A DNA stretch of 5,581 bases from Verrucomicrobiota bacterium (GTDB taxonomy: Bacteria; Verrucomicrobiota; Verrucomicrobiia; Verrucomicrobiales; DEV007): NCBI GenBank assembly GCA_020630835.1, contig JAHDIL010000142.1:1-5581 (forward strand), read 5' to 3'. The notes beneath the pieces were generated by a model. That model saw nothing but the letters and a program-made list of their open reading frames with translations, searched no databases and was not told the DNA's origin. Made by a program: the position numbers and the translations under genes. How positions within the stretch are numbered: the first letter of the stretch is position 1; every line of letters begins with the position of its first letter. Of this stretch, positions 1 to 5,581 are shown one piece after another.

Positions 1-507
1 GCCTAAGAGACTACCAAGTGAGAGTAGTTGCTGCCGCGTGCCATCAAAGAGGATCGCCCCTTCATTTTGCAGTTTGAGCCGAGGCTCTCCACCAACTGCT
101 CCAGAGACAGTCGTCTGCCATTCACGCCCTACCGCTTTTATCGTGATGGAAAATTCTTTAATCGTTCGATCTGCTGAAAATTGGGAAACGCCCTGGATAA
201 AAAGTCGTTCGCCAAGGAAAGAGGGAGCGCCTTCAGGCAAACGTATACGGCCAGTGAATCGTAGCTGGGCATCATCGGCTCCCTCCCCAAGCATCTTGGG
301 GGTGAGATTGATCACCCCCCAATTCCCGTCTCTCGAGTCCAGCAGGCGCAAGGTCGCCGACTCCTCCGATCGAAAAAAGGCATCAACAACTAAACGGGGA
401 CTAACCTTTCTAAACTGGCTCGACGCAGGCGCAAAATGCGACCAAGCTAGACACACAAGGCTCCCAAGCCAGAAGGCAATGATTCCGAAGGTGATGAGGC
501 GTGGCAT
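1..507 (-). CDS. Hypothetical protein with N-terminal membrane segment or signal anchor (partial, 3' end outside window)
   Basis: This minus-strand frame stays open for 169 codons from an ATG at 507 to the left edge without a stop, so the C-terminus is missing. I do not recognise the family. The N-terminus begins MPRLITFGIIAFWLGSLVCL, a strongly hydrophobic stretch of about 20 residues after one Arg. That suggests a signal peptide or a single membrane anchor with the rest outside the cytoplasm. No lipobox is evident, because the only early Cys (residue 19) follows Leu-Val. The remainder looks soluble, with alternating polar and hydrophobic residues that suggest beta structure. It starts about 50 nt beyond the nadD stop on the same strand, so it probably belongs to the metX-nadD unit. 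The ATG has no clear ribosome binding site. The frame is open further upstream, and a TTG at 561-559 overlapping the nadD stop is an alternative start that would add 18 residues. A plus-strand open frame over the same bases has shadow-like, Ser/Arg/Pro-rich composition. Confidence 0.6.
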   Translation of the reverse strand, partial: MPRLITFGIIAFWLGSLVCLAWSHFAPASSQFRKVSPRLVVDAFFRSEESATLRLLDSRDGNWGVINLTPKMLGEGADDAQLRFTGRIRLPEGAPSFLGERLFIQGVSQFSADRTIKEFSITIKAVGREWQTTVSGAVGGEPRLKLQNEGAILFDGTRQQLLSLGSLLG

Positions 508-557
508 GAAAAGCTCGTGGATAGAGGTTAAATCCTGCGCTTTTCTTGCGGCATGAG

Positions 558-1134
558 TCAACGATAAAGGGCCTCGCGACCGATTATCTCTGAGACTCCT
601 GGGGCTAGCCATTCTCGGTTTTGGCTGAAACTTTCACGTATCTGGGTAGACGACGCGGGATGATCAAAAGCGATCCGAGTAGCCGACCAAGCCTGCCGCG
701 GGACAAAAGGAGCCCCCGCCCTTCCGAGAACGTAAAAATGGACATTCTCGCGAAGGTAATCAGCACGAGACCATGTCTCAATCGCTAGCCACTGATCATC
801 GCCCAACACCCACGACCAGCAAGTGCTGGGCGAAAGCTGGCGGAAGTGCTCAATTCCAAGAATAGCTCGGACCGGAAGCCTGCAACTCGTAGTCACTTAC
901 ATGCAAGCGGCTCTGCCAGTCGCTCGCCTCGAGAGTGACCTTCGCCATTTCCATGCGTGTGGCCGGGGCAGCTGGGGCTATGTGCTTGTGGGGAGATTGC
1001 TGACAGGGCAGGAGGATGATATGCTCACAGCCTGCTGCCAGGACAGCCTCAGCCATTTGCAAATGACCTAGGTGCATGGGGTCGAATGACCCGCCAAAGA
1101 GGGCTACCCTCGATGCTTCACGCCAGCTCTCCAT
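558..1134 (-). pseudogene. nadD: Nicotinate-nucleotide adenylyltransferase NadD, frameshifted
   Basis: NadD transfers AMP from ATP to nicotinate mononucleotide, giving deamido-NAD in cytoplasmic NAD synthesis. The gene is in two frames. The first piece (from ATG 1134; TTG 1140 is an alternative) carries the nucleotidyltransferase motif GGSFDPMHLGH at residues 14-24, a QSPHK segment matching the family's PPHK loop, and GPSYSW, matching the conserved PSYT site. It then meets TGA at 850-852. The second piece, one frame over, resumes with IEHFRQ and carries LGDDQWLAIETW (family GxDxLxxLxxW), ASSTQIR (family S-T-x-I-R) and the C-terminal EALYR. Joined, the pieces give about 191 residues, a normal length. 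Against the family pattern roughly two residues are missing at the join (852-858), which fits a small deletion of 5 (or 2) nt, or a 1-nt insertion. The start overlaps the metX end by 17 nt. Both halves are otherwise intact, so a recent mutation or a sequencing or assembly error are the likely causes. Confidence 0.88.
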
Positions 1135-2299
1135 CAGCAAGGACCATGCGTATGTGGGGGGCGTAAAGCCCGGGATCTAGCAAGAAACTGTCATGACCTT
1201 TATCAGAATGCACAGTCAGGAACAGGTGATCCACACCAGCGGCCTTCAGGCCATCAACCAAGCGTTCTTGCTCCTCTGCATAAAAGCAGTAGTCCTCCTG
1301 AATACTGAAAACAAGAAAACGCTGCTCAGCTGCAGCAGAGCGGCCGTAAAGTTCGGCGCGATCCGTAGCGTCTGCCTCCAAAACTGGATCATAGCGGCTC
1401 CACATCTCGCAGATACGGAGGTAGGTGTTCGCGTCAAACCGATCAGTAAATTTCTTTCCCTGATGCAACATGTAGCTCTCCACGTGGTCATGAGCACGAT
1501 ACCAAGAAAAGCGGTCCTCTGTGCGAATGACATCCTTTGAAGCACGCCGCTCGATGGCATCGAGATGCACGAAAGTCTTGTGGCTGATCATCCGAGCCAG
1601 CGCCAGCCCAATATCGGGGTCTCCCGTAGCGTAGTAGTTCCCACCGTTAAAGCTGGGGTCATTCTCGATGGCAAGAATTTGCTCCAGCAGGATGATGCGA
1701 TTGAGCACGGTGGTCTTCACCCCCGTTGCGATGGGGATCACTACTCGGACGCGGTCAGGAAAGAGCGCAGCGAAAGTAGTGCATGCTAACCCACCGACAG
1801 ACGGCCCGACAGCGGCCAAAAGTTGTTCAATGCCCAAGTAATCCAGCAGGCGCGCCTGACTCTGGGCGACATCATGGATCGTGACATTTGGAAAAGTCGG
1901 CCCGTAGGGAATCCCAGTGGCAGGGTCTATCGATGCCGGTCCTGTCGATCCATAGCATCCGCCGAGGTAGTTGGCACAGATGACAAAATACTTGTTCGTA
2001 TCGATAGCCTTGCCGGGTCCAACGAGCGTCTCCCACCACCCGACCGTGCACTCTTTCGTCCAGAGATCGACTCCATCGACCTCCTCATTGTATCCATAGA
2101 CGTGATGGCTGCCGGACAAAGCATGAAAAATAAGGATGGCATTGCTTTTGTCCTCATTGAGCTCCCCGTAGGTCTCATAAGCCAACTGAGCTTTCTCAAA
2201 GACGTCCCCATTTCGGAAAGTAAACGGCTGCTCCGGAGTCGCGAGCTCAAAGAAAAGCGTCCGCACAGATGGGCGGTCTTTGGGATCAATGGCATTCAT
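1118..2299 (-). CDS. metX: Homoserine O-acetyltransferase-like alpha/beta hydrolase-fold acyltransferase
   Basis: The family transfers an acyl group from acyl-CoA to homoserine, the first committed step of methionine synthesis in the cytoplasm. The protein has 393 residues, near the family's usual 360-390. Family landmarks appear in order: SNAILIFHALSGSHH (52-66), GWWETLVGPGKAIDT (87-101), GGCYGSTGP (113-121), GIPYGPTFP (129-137), the nucleophile elbow VGPSVGG with Ser167, DPSFNGGNYY (214-223), QGKKFTDRFDANTYL (280-294), then a probable catalytic Asp336 and His369 in SDKGHDSFLL. Two features are unusual. The elbow is GPSVGG rather than the common GGSMGG or GGSFGG, and Ile208 aligns where typical MetX proteins have Arg (the RQA..NDP segment). 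Acyl donor and exact substrate are therefore less certain than the family. The ATG at 2299 is the first start after an in-frame stop; no Shine-Dalgarno is evident. The gene is followed directly by nadD, with a short overlap. Confidence 0.88.
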   Translation of the reverse strand: MNAIDPKDRPSVRTLFFELATPEQPFTFRNGDVFEKAQLAYETYGELNEDKSNAILIFHALSGSHHVYGYNEEVDGVDLWTKECTVGWWETLVGPGKAIDTNKYFVICANYLGGCYGSTGPASIDPATGIPYGPTFPNVTIHDVAQSQARLLDYLGIEQLLAAVGPSVGGLACTTFAALFPDRVRVVIPIATGVKTTVLNRIILLEQILAIENDPSFNGGNYYATGDPDIGLALARMISHKTFVHLDAIERRASKDVIRTEDRFSWYRAHDHVESYMLHQGKKFTDRFDANTYLRICEMWSRYDPVLEADATDRAELYGRSAAAEQRFLVFSIQEDYCFYAEEQERLVDGLKAAGVDHLFLTVHSDKGHDSFLLDPGLYAPHIRMVLADGELA

Positions 2300-2399
2300 G
2301 AGGTCAACGCAATGGCTAAACAGGAATCCTTCAGACGTTTAGCAAAGGATAAGTAAGAGCATGAAACACGGGTTTGCTCGACAGATTTTTCGATTTTTG

Positions 2400-2417
2400 G
2401 GAGAATGGGTCTTCTCC
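2400..2417 (-). other. Small inverted repeat in the metX leader
   Basis: GGAGAA (2400-2405) and TTCTCC (2412-2417) form a perfect 6-bp stem around a 6-nt loop. It would sit near the 5' end of the predicted metX leader. No U-run follows directly on either strand, so it is not a convincing intrinsic terminator. The rest of the 176-bp gap between metX and mntR shows no other feature I can support. Confidence 0.3.
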
Positions 2418-2427
2418 AGAGAGTGTT

Positions 2428-2457
2428 TTTATAGCCCTGCTCTGTTTTTGGCGACAA
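2428..2457 (-). promoter_or_regulatory. Candidate promoter for metX-nadD
   Basis: On the minus strand TTGTCG (2457-2452, four of six bases of TTGACA) is followed after 18 bp by TATAAA (2433-2428, five of six of TATAAT). It lies just downstream of the mntR stop codon and would start transcription near 2421, giving metX a leader of about 120 nt. This is consensus matching by eye, and the -10 lies in AT-rich DNA, so chance is possible. Confidence 0.4.
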
Positions 2458-2475
2458 AGCCACGGCCTATGTGGG

Positions 2476-2901
2476 TCATTCTCCGATCGACTTCGGAATC
2501 GGTGACCCGTGTGGATCAAACTCAGGAAAGTCTAACATCTCGTCCATACGCTCCATTACCCGCTCGGAGACGGCGTGCTCCAGCACCTCCGCCTCCTCAT
2601 GCACGGCATCACCGGAGAATCCCATGACTTTTACAAGGAAAGTCTCAATCACTCGATGACGGCGCAGGACATCACGAGCCTGCGCCCTACCTTGCTCTGT
2701 CAATGCCACTGAGCGTCGAGGCTGGTAATCGACCCACCCCTTTTTCTGCAGATTGCGCATCATGACAGAAACAGTGCCAGTCGTCACACCAAGCTCGTCG
2801 GCTACCACACCCACGGATGGCCCACTCGTCTTATCAGATTTCTGATTCGACTCTAACCGATCTAGGCATTTTAAGTAATCCTCAACAGTGCTGGTAGGCA
2901 T
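2476..2901 (-). CDS. mntR: DtxR-family metal-dependent transcriptional repressor, MntR type
   Basis: This is a cytoplasmic metalloregulator that binds DNA when loaded with metal and probably represses the adjacent importer. The 141-residue protein has an N-terminal winged helix (about 1-75; recognition part around VADELGVTTGTVSVMMRNL, wing near PRRSVALTEQG) and a DtxR dimerisation/metal domain (about 76-141) ending in PHGSPIP. There is no SH3-like FeoA domain, so it is short like Bacillus MntR. Aligned by eye, Asp8, Glu105, Glu108 and His109 match MntR Asp8, Glu99, Glu102 and His103; iron-type DtxR has Met10 and Cys102 at the first two. His82, Glu86 and His101 match the DtxR ancillary site. 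MntR Glu11 is Lys11 here. I chose ATG 2901 because MPTSTVEDYLK matches family N-termini. The frame is open to ATG 2964, but that start would overlap the divergent mntA start codon and swallow the palindrome. It has no obvious Shine-Dalgarno. Confidence 0.85.
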   Translation of the reverse strand: MPTSTVEDYLKCLDRLESNQKSDKTSGPSVGVVADELGVTTGTVSVMMRNLQKKGWVDYQPRRSVALTEQGRAQARDVLRRHRVIETFLVKVMGFSGDAVHEEAEVLEHAVSERVMERMDEMLDFPEFDPHGSPIPKSIGE

Positions 2902-2924
2902 ATAGCAGTATTCACGAAAAGCCA

Positions 2925-2942
2925 ATCTTGACAACTCAAGAT
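2925..2942. promoter_or_regulatory. Perfect inverted repeat, candidate MntR operator between mntR and mntA
   Basis: ATCTTGA (2925-2931), CAAC (2932-2935), TCAAGAT (2936-2942) form a perfect 7-4-7 palindrome. Its centre is about 32 bp from the mntR start and 29 bp from the mntA start, nearly midway in the 61-bp gap. It contains TTGACA on the plus strand and TTGTCA on the minus strand, and its right arm overlaps -10-like hexamers GATAAT (plus, 2940-2945) and TATTAT (minus, 2946-2941). A repressor bound here could block both directions. It is not the classical DtxR box by sequence; assignment to MntR rests on position and symmetry. Confidence 0.55.
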
Positions 2943-2962
2943 AATAACGGATTCTCGCAACC

Positions 2963-3961
2963 ATGAAGTTTATTTTCGCGACTCAGAGCCTGATCTATGG
3001 GCTGCTCCTATCGGTCGCCCTCACCCATTCGGCCTGTCAGCCAAAGCCTGCCGCCGAGACAAATCCGAATCCCGACAAACCAACGGCTCTCGCCACTATC
3101 GGCATGGTTGCTGACTTAGTTAGAGCGGTAGGCGGCGACGACGTAGCCATAACCACGCTTATCGGCGAGGGCATAGACCCCCACCTCTACAATCCGACAC
3201 TAGCAGATGTGAAAGCGCTGGATGCCGCAGACATTATCTTTTACAACGGTCTCATGCTGGAGGGAAAAATGGAGGAGGTCCTCAGCAAACAGTCATCAGA
3301 CGGCAAACCGGTCCATGCCATTGCCGAGGCTGTGAAAAACCGTCAAAATTTCCTACTCGAAGATGAAGAAGGTCACACTGACCCTCATGTATGGATGGAT
3401 GTGAAGGCCTGGACAATGGCACTTGATGAGGTCACCGCAGCCCTAACAGCTTTCCTCCCTCAGAAAAAAGAGGCGTTTACCGTTCGGGCTAATGCCTACA
3501 AGGAAAAGCTGACCGAACTTGACGCCTACGCTCAGAAAACGATTAGCAGCATACCTGAAGAGAGTCGCTTCCTTATCACCGCGCATGATGCTTTTGGCTA
3601 TCTGGCACAGGCATACGGTATCGAGGTAAAGGGTATTCAGGGCATCAGCACAGAATCAGAAGCGGCCATCCGCGATATCGAAGAGCTCGTCACCTTCATC
3701 GTTGATCAGAAGATCCCGGCGATTTTCGTGGAGTCCTCACTCTCGGACAAAAATGTAAAAGCCCTGATCGAAGGAGCTCAGGCAAAAGGTCAACAAGTGC
3801 TGATAGGCGGCGAGCTTTTTTCCGATGCGATGGGGCCGGCAGGCACCTATGAGGGGAGCTACATCGGGATGATCGATCACAACGTGACCACCATCACCAA
3901 TGCCCTCGGCGGCCAAGCACCCGCAACAGGGCTCAACGGGAACCTGACGGTTCATGAGTAA
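2963..3961 (+). CDS. mntA: Metal ABC transporter solute-binding lipoprotein (TroA/MntA family, probably manganese)
   Basis: This cluster A-I (ZnuA/TroA/MntA) binding protein captures a divalent metal outside the cytoplasmic membrane and delivers it to the permease. The 332 residues start with a signal peptide (Lys2, hydrophobic 10-20) and THSAC, so Cys25 is the probable lipid-modified residue, although His at -3 is not a typical lipobox residue. A Pro-rich linker follows. The four expected metal ligands are His74 in IDPHLYNPT, His142 in DPHVWMD, His208 in TAHDAFGY and Asp288 in LFSDAMG. Family motifs NGLMLEG (95-101), GIQGISTESEA (224-234) and IFVESS (254-259) support the assignment. The loop before His142 is short and acidic (EDEEGH), without the long His-rich stretch common in ZnuA. 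With the neighbouring MntR-type regulator this favours manganese; zinc or iron cannot be excluded. The ATG has only a weak purine-rich stretch upstream. Names follow the B. subtilis mntABCD scheme. Confidence 0.87.
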   Translation: MKFIFATQSLIYGLLLSVALTHSACQPKPAAETNPNPDKPTALATIGMVADLVRAVGGDDVAITTLIGEGIDPHLYNPTLADVKALDAADIIFYNGLMLEGKMEEVLSKQSSDGKPVHAIAEAVKNRQNFLLEDEEGHTDPHVWMDVKAWTMALDEVTAALTAFLPQKKEAFTVRANAYKEKLTELDAYAQKTISSIPEESRFLITAHDAFGYLAQAYGIEVKGIQGISTESEAAIRDIEELVTFIVDQKIPAIFVESSLSDKNVKALIEGAQAKGQQVLIGGELFSDAMGPAGTYEGSYIGMIDHNVTTITNALGGQAPATGLNGNLTVHE

Positions 3962-4781
3962 ATTGTTGCGTCACATGTCTCCAGCGGGTGACCCCGCGAA
4001 TGAGACCATCTCTGCGCACCCGGAGACGGTGCCACTGGCAGTGCATGATCTGACCGTGGCGTATAACCGCAAACCTGTGCTCTGGGATATCGATCTCGAT
4101 GTGCCAGAGGGCAAACTAGTCGGAGTCGTAGGCCCAAATGGCGCGGGGAAAAGCACCCTTTTAAAAGCCTGCCTAGGGCTTATCCCTATCGCCTCGGGCG
4201 ACATCAGGGTCTATGGCTTCCCCTACGAAGAGAGGCGTGACCTCGTGGCTTATGTGCCTCAGCGAGAATCGGTGGATTGGGATTTTCCGGTTAGCGTCCT
4301 CGATGTGGTGGCCATGGGCACTTACCGTAAACTCGGCTGGTTTCGACGGGTCGGAGCAAGTCAGCGGGCAGCAGCACTCGAGGCTCTCGACCGCGTTGGG
4401 CTGGCTGACCTAGCCCGGAGACAGATCAGCCAACTTTCCGGCGGTCAGCAGCAACGTGTTTTCCTAGCACGTGCCTTGGCACAGGATGCTCGAGTTTATC
4501 TAATGGATGAACCCTTCGCCGCTGTCGACGCCGCTACTGAGGAGGCCATTGTCACCCTCTTGAAAGAACTCAATGAGCAGGGCAAAACCTGTATTGTTGT
4601 CCATCACGATCTGGCAACAGTCAGTCAGCACTTCGACTGGGTCGTCTTGCTAAACATGAGGATTGTCGCAGCGGGAAACGTATCGGATACCTTTACCCAA
4701 GAGAACCTGGAAAAAACTTACGGCGGTCGCTTAAATATCCTAAACGACGCCGCACACGCGCTCAGCCATGTCGCTCGCTGA
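3954..4781 (+). CDS. mntB: Metal ABC transporter ATP-binding protein
   Basis: This is the cytoplasmic ATPase that powers metal import through the downstream permease. All motifs are present in order in 275 residues: Walker A GPNGAGKST (60-68, Lys66), Q-loop YVPQRESVDWDFPVSV (Gln103), signature LSGGQQQR (161-168), Walker B VYLMDEP (181-187, Glu186) and H-loop VHHD (His218). The Q-loop sequence with DWDFPV is typical of the manganese/zinc ABC-3 ATPases. About 25 poorly conserved residues precede the ABC domain (which begins near Val26). An alternative start at Met8 (3975) would shorten this, but the ATG at 3954 overlaps the mntA stop by 8 nt, which suits translational coupling. No strong Shine-Dalgarno is seen for either start. 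The end overlaps mntC by 14 nt, so the three genes form one operon. Confidence 0.92.
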   Translation: MSKLLRHMSPAGDPANETISAHPETVPLAVHDLTVAYNRKPVLWDIDLDVPEGKLVGVVGPNGAGKSTLLKACLGLIPIASGDIRVYGFPYEERRDLVAYVPQRESVDWDFPVSVLDVVAMGTYRKLGWFRRVGASQRAAALEALDRVGLADLARRQISQLSGGQQQRVFLARALAQDARVYLMDEPFAAVDAATEEAIVTLLKELNEQGKTCIVVHHDLATVSQHFDWVVLLNMRIVAAGNVSDTFTQENLEKTYGGRLNILNDAAHALSHVAR

Positions 4782-5581
4782 TCTGCTTGAGGTCCTGACG
4801 CTGCGCAACTACAACACGCAGCTGGTGGTCCTGTCTACGACCCTGCTCGGCGTCGCGTCTGGCGTCGTTGGATCGTTTCTCCTCCTGCGCAAGCGCTCGC
4901 TCATGGGGGATGTGCTCGCCCATTCAACCCTTCCTGGAATCGCTCTCGCTTTCCTAGCGATGGTTGCGTTTGGGATGAGTGGGAAAAACCTAGGAGGCCT
5001 CCTTATTGGCGCGACCATTTCCGGCCTAGTCGGCGTTGCAGGCATGGCTGGCATACGCCGCACCACCCGCCTCACAGATGATGCCGCTATGGGGTTAGTA
5101 TTGAGCATCTTTTTTGGTCTAGGAATCGCGCTACTTTCGATGATTCAAACGTTGCCGGGTGCAAGCGCTGCGGGCTTGGATTCGCTCATCTACGGAAAAA
5201 CCGCCTCCATGGTGAGAAGCGATTTCTACATTCTCAGTGTTACTACCGGGCTCGCGATTCTCGTCTCAGCTCTATTCTTTAAAGAACTAACCACGCTCTG
5301 TTTCGACGAGAAATTTGCGGCAGCACAGGGCTGGCCAGTGGGGTTACTAGATGCCGCCCTGCTCATACTCGTCACAGTGGTAACGGTGGCCGGCCTGCAG
5401 GCCGTTGGGCTTATTCTTGTCATCGCCTTCCTCATTACTCCTGCTGCTGCCGCCCGCTTTTGGACCCAACGTGCAGGGGCTATGACTGCTCTCTCTGGTG
5501 CACTCGGGGGAATTAGTGGCGGGCTAGGCTCGATGGTAAGCGCGCTGGTTCCAGATCTGCCGGCGGGTGCTCTCATCGTAT
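4768..5581 (+). CDS. mntC: Metal ABC transporter permease, ABC-3 family (partial, 3' end outside window)
   Basis: This is the membrane channel subunit of the importer. The frame is open for 271 codons from ATG 4768 to the right edge, so the C-terminus is missing. The reading shows about seven or more hydrophobic segments (roughly 19-40, 54-70, 75-97, 107-127, 153-171, 194-225, 236-262). Conserved ABC-3 signatures are RKRSLMGDVLAHSTLPGIAL (41-60, with Asp48 and His52), DDAAMGLVLSIFFGLGIALL (104-123), GLDSLIYGK (136-144), AVGLILVIAFLITPAAAARF (212-231) and the PAGALI near the edge, where the family has PxGPxIVL. Simple family members are about 270-300 residues, so the gene is probably nearly complete, but longer forms with C-terminal extensions exist. 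It starts inside the end of mntB with a 14-nt overlap and has no separate promoter. Systems of this type often carry a second permease gene directly downstream, which would lie outside the window. Confidence 0.92.
   Translation, partial: MSLADLLEVLTLRNYNTQLVVLSTTLLGVASGVVGSFLLLRKRSLMGDVLAHSTLPGIALAFLAMVAFGMSGKNLGGLLIGATISGLVGVAGMAGIRRTTRLTDDAAMGLVLSIFFGLGIALLSMIQTLPGASAAGLDSLIYGKTASMVRSDFYILSVTTGLAILVSALFFKELTTLCFDEKFAAAQGWPVGLLDAALLILVTVVTVAGLQAVGLILVIAFLITPAAAARFWTQRAGAMTALSGALGGISGGLGSMVSALVPDLPAGALIV

Noticed and set aside
38..556. 172-codon plus-strand open frame
   Set aside because: It lies antisense to the minus-strand frame that encodes a sensible hydrophobic N-terminus; its own product is Ser/Arg/Pro/Lys rich without recognisable domains, typical of a shadow.
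846..862. Programmed ribosomal frameshifting in nadD
   Set aside because: No slippery heptamer or downstream structure is visible, and about two family residues appear to be missing at the join, so a mutation or sequence error is simpler.
1823..2356. 177-codon plus-strand open frame
   Set aside because: It is antisense to the well-conserved N-terminal half of metX and shows no domain of its own.
2339..2362. Seven-codon open frame (MLLLILC) in the metX leader as an attenuator peptide
   Set aside because: It has no methionine codons beyond the start, no Shine-Dalgarno, and no terminator hairpin pair around it.
2400..2430. Intrinsic terminator between mntR and metX
   Set aside because: The stem is only 6 bp of mixed composition; the T-run on the plus strand is about nine bases away and no plus-strand gene ends there, and on the minus strand no T-run follows.
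2928..2956. TTGACA as the -35 of the mntA promoter
   Set aside because: At 16-18 bp spacing the -10 candidates (such as GATTCT or ATTCTC) are poor and would leave almost no leader, so the hexamer is better explained as part of the palindrome.
4809..5576. Two minus-strand open frames inside the permease region
   Set aside because: Both are antisense to the conserved ABC-3 permease frame and are rich in Arg, Pro and Ala with no recognisable motif.

Overview
The window looks like an ordinary chromosomal segment of a probably Gram-negative bacterium with moderate to slightly GC-rich DNA. The divergent mntR-mntABC layout, the metX-nadD order and the protein style made me think of a Verrucomicrobiota (Opitutae-like) genome. 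That assignment is a weak inference and nothing in the sequence proves it. I see no rRNA, tRNA, insertion sequence, CRISPR array or attachment site.

Left part, minus strand (about 1-2460). Reading leftwards, a candidate promoter (2428-2457) precedes a leader of about 120 nt. It is followed by a homoserine O-acetyltransferase-like gene (metX, 1118-2299), then nadD (558-1134), which overlaps the end of metX and is broken by a frameshift near 852-858. Last comes an unrecognised gene for a membrane-anchored or secreted protein, which runs off the left edge (1-507). The tight overlaps suggest one transcription unit joining methionine biosynthesis, NAD biosynthesis and an unknown envelope protein.

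Middle (2476-2962). A minus-strand DtxR-family regulator of MntR type (2476-2901) is separated by only about 61 bp from a divergent plus-strand transporter operon. In the middle of this gap lies a perfect 18-bp inverted repeat (7-bp arms, 4-bp centre, 2925-2942), the best candidate operator for the regulator.

Right part, plus strand (2963-5581). Three overlapping genes encode a metal ABC importer of the TroABC/MntABC type: a solute-binding lipoprotein (2963-3961), an ATPase (3954-4781) and an ABC-3 family permease (4768 to the right edge, incomplete). The ligand pattern of the regulator (Asp8, Glu105, Glu108, His109) and the lack of a His-rich loop in the binding protein favour manganese over zinc. 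The simplest model is that metal-loaded MntR sits on the shared intergenic palindrome and shuts off both itself and the importer when manganese is sufficient.

I found no wholly new system. The points most worth a second look are the frameshifted nadD, the shared palindrome, the divergent active-site surroundings of MetX, and the unrecognised gene at the left edge.
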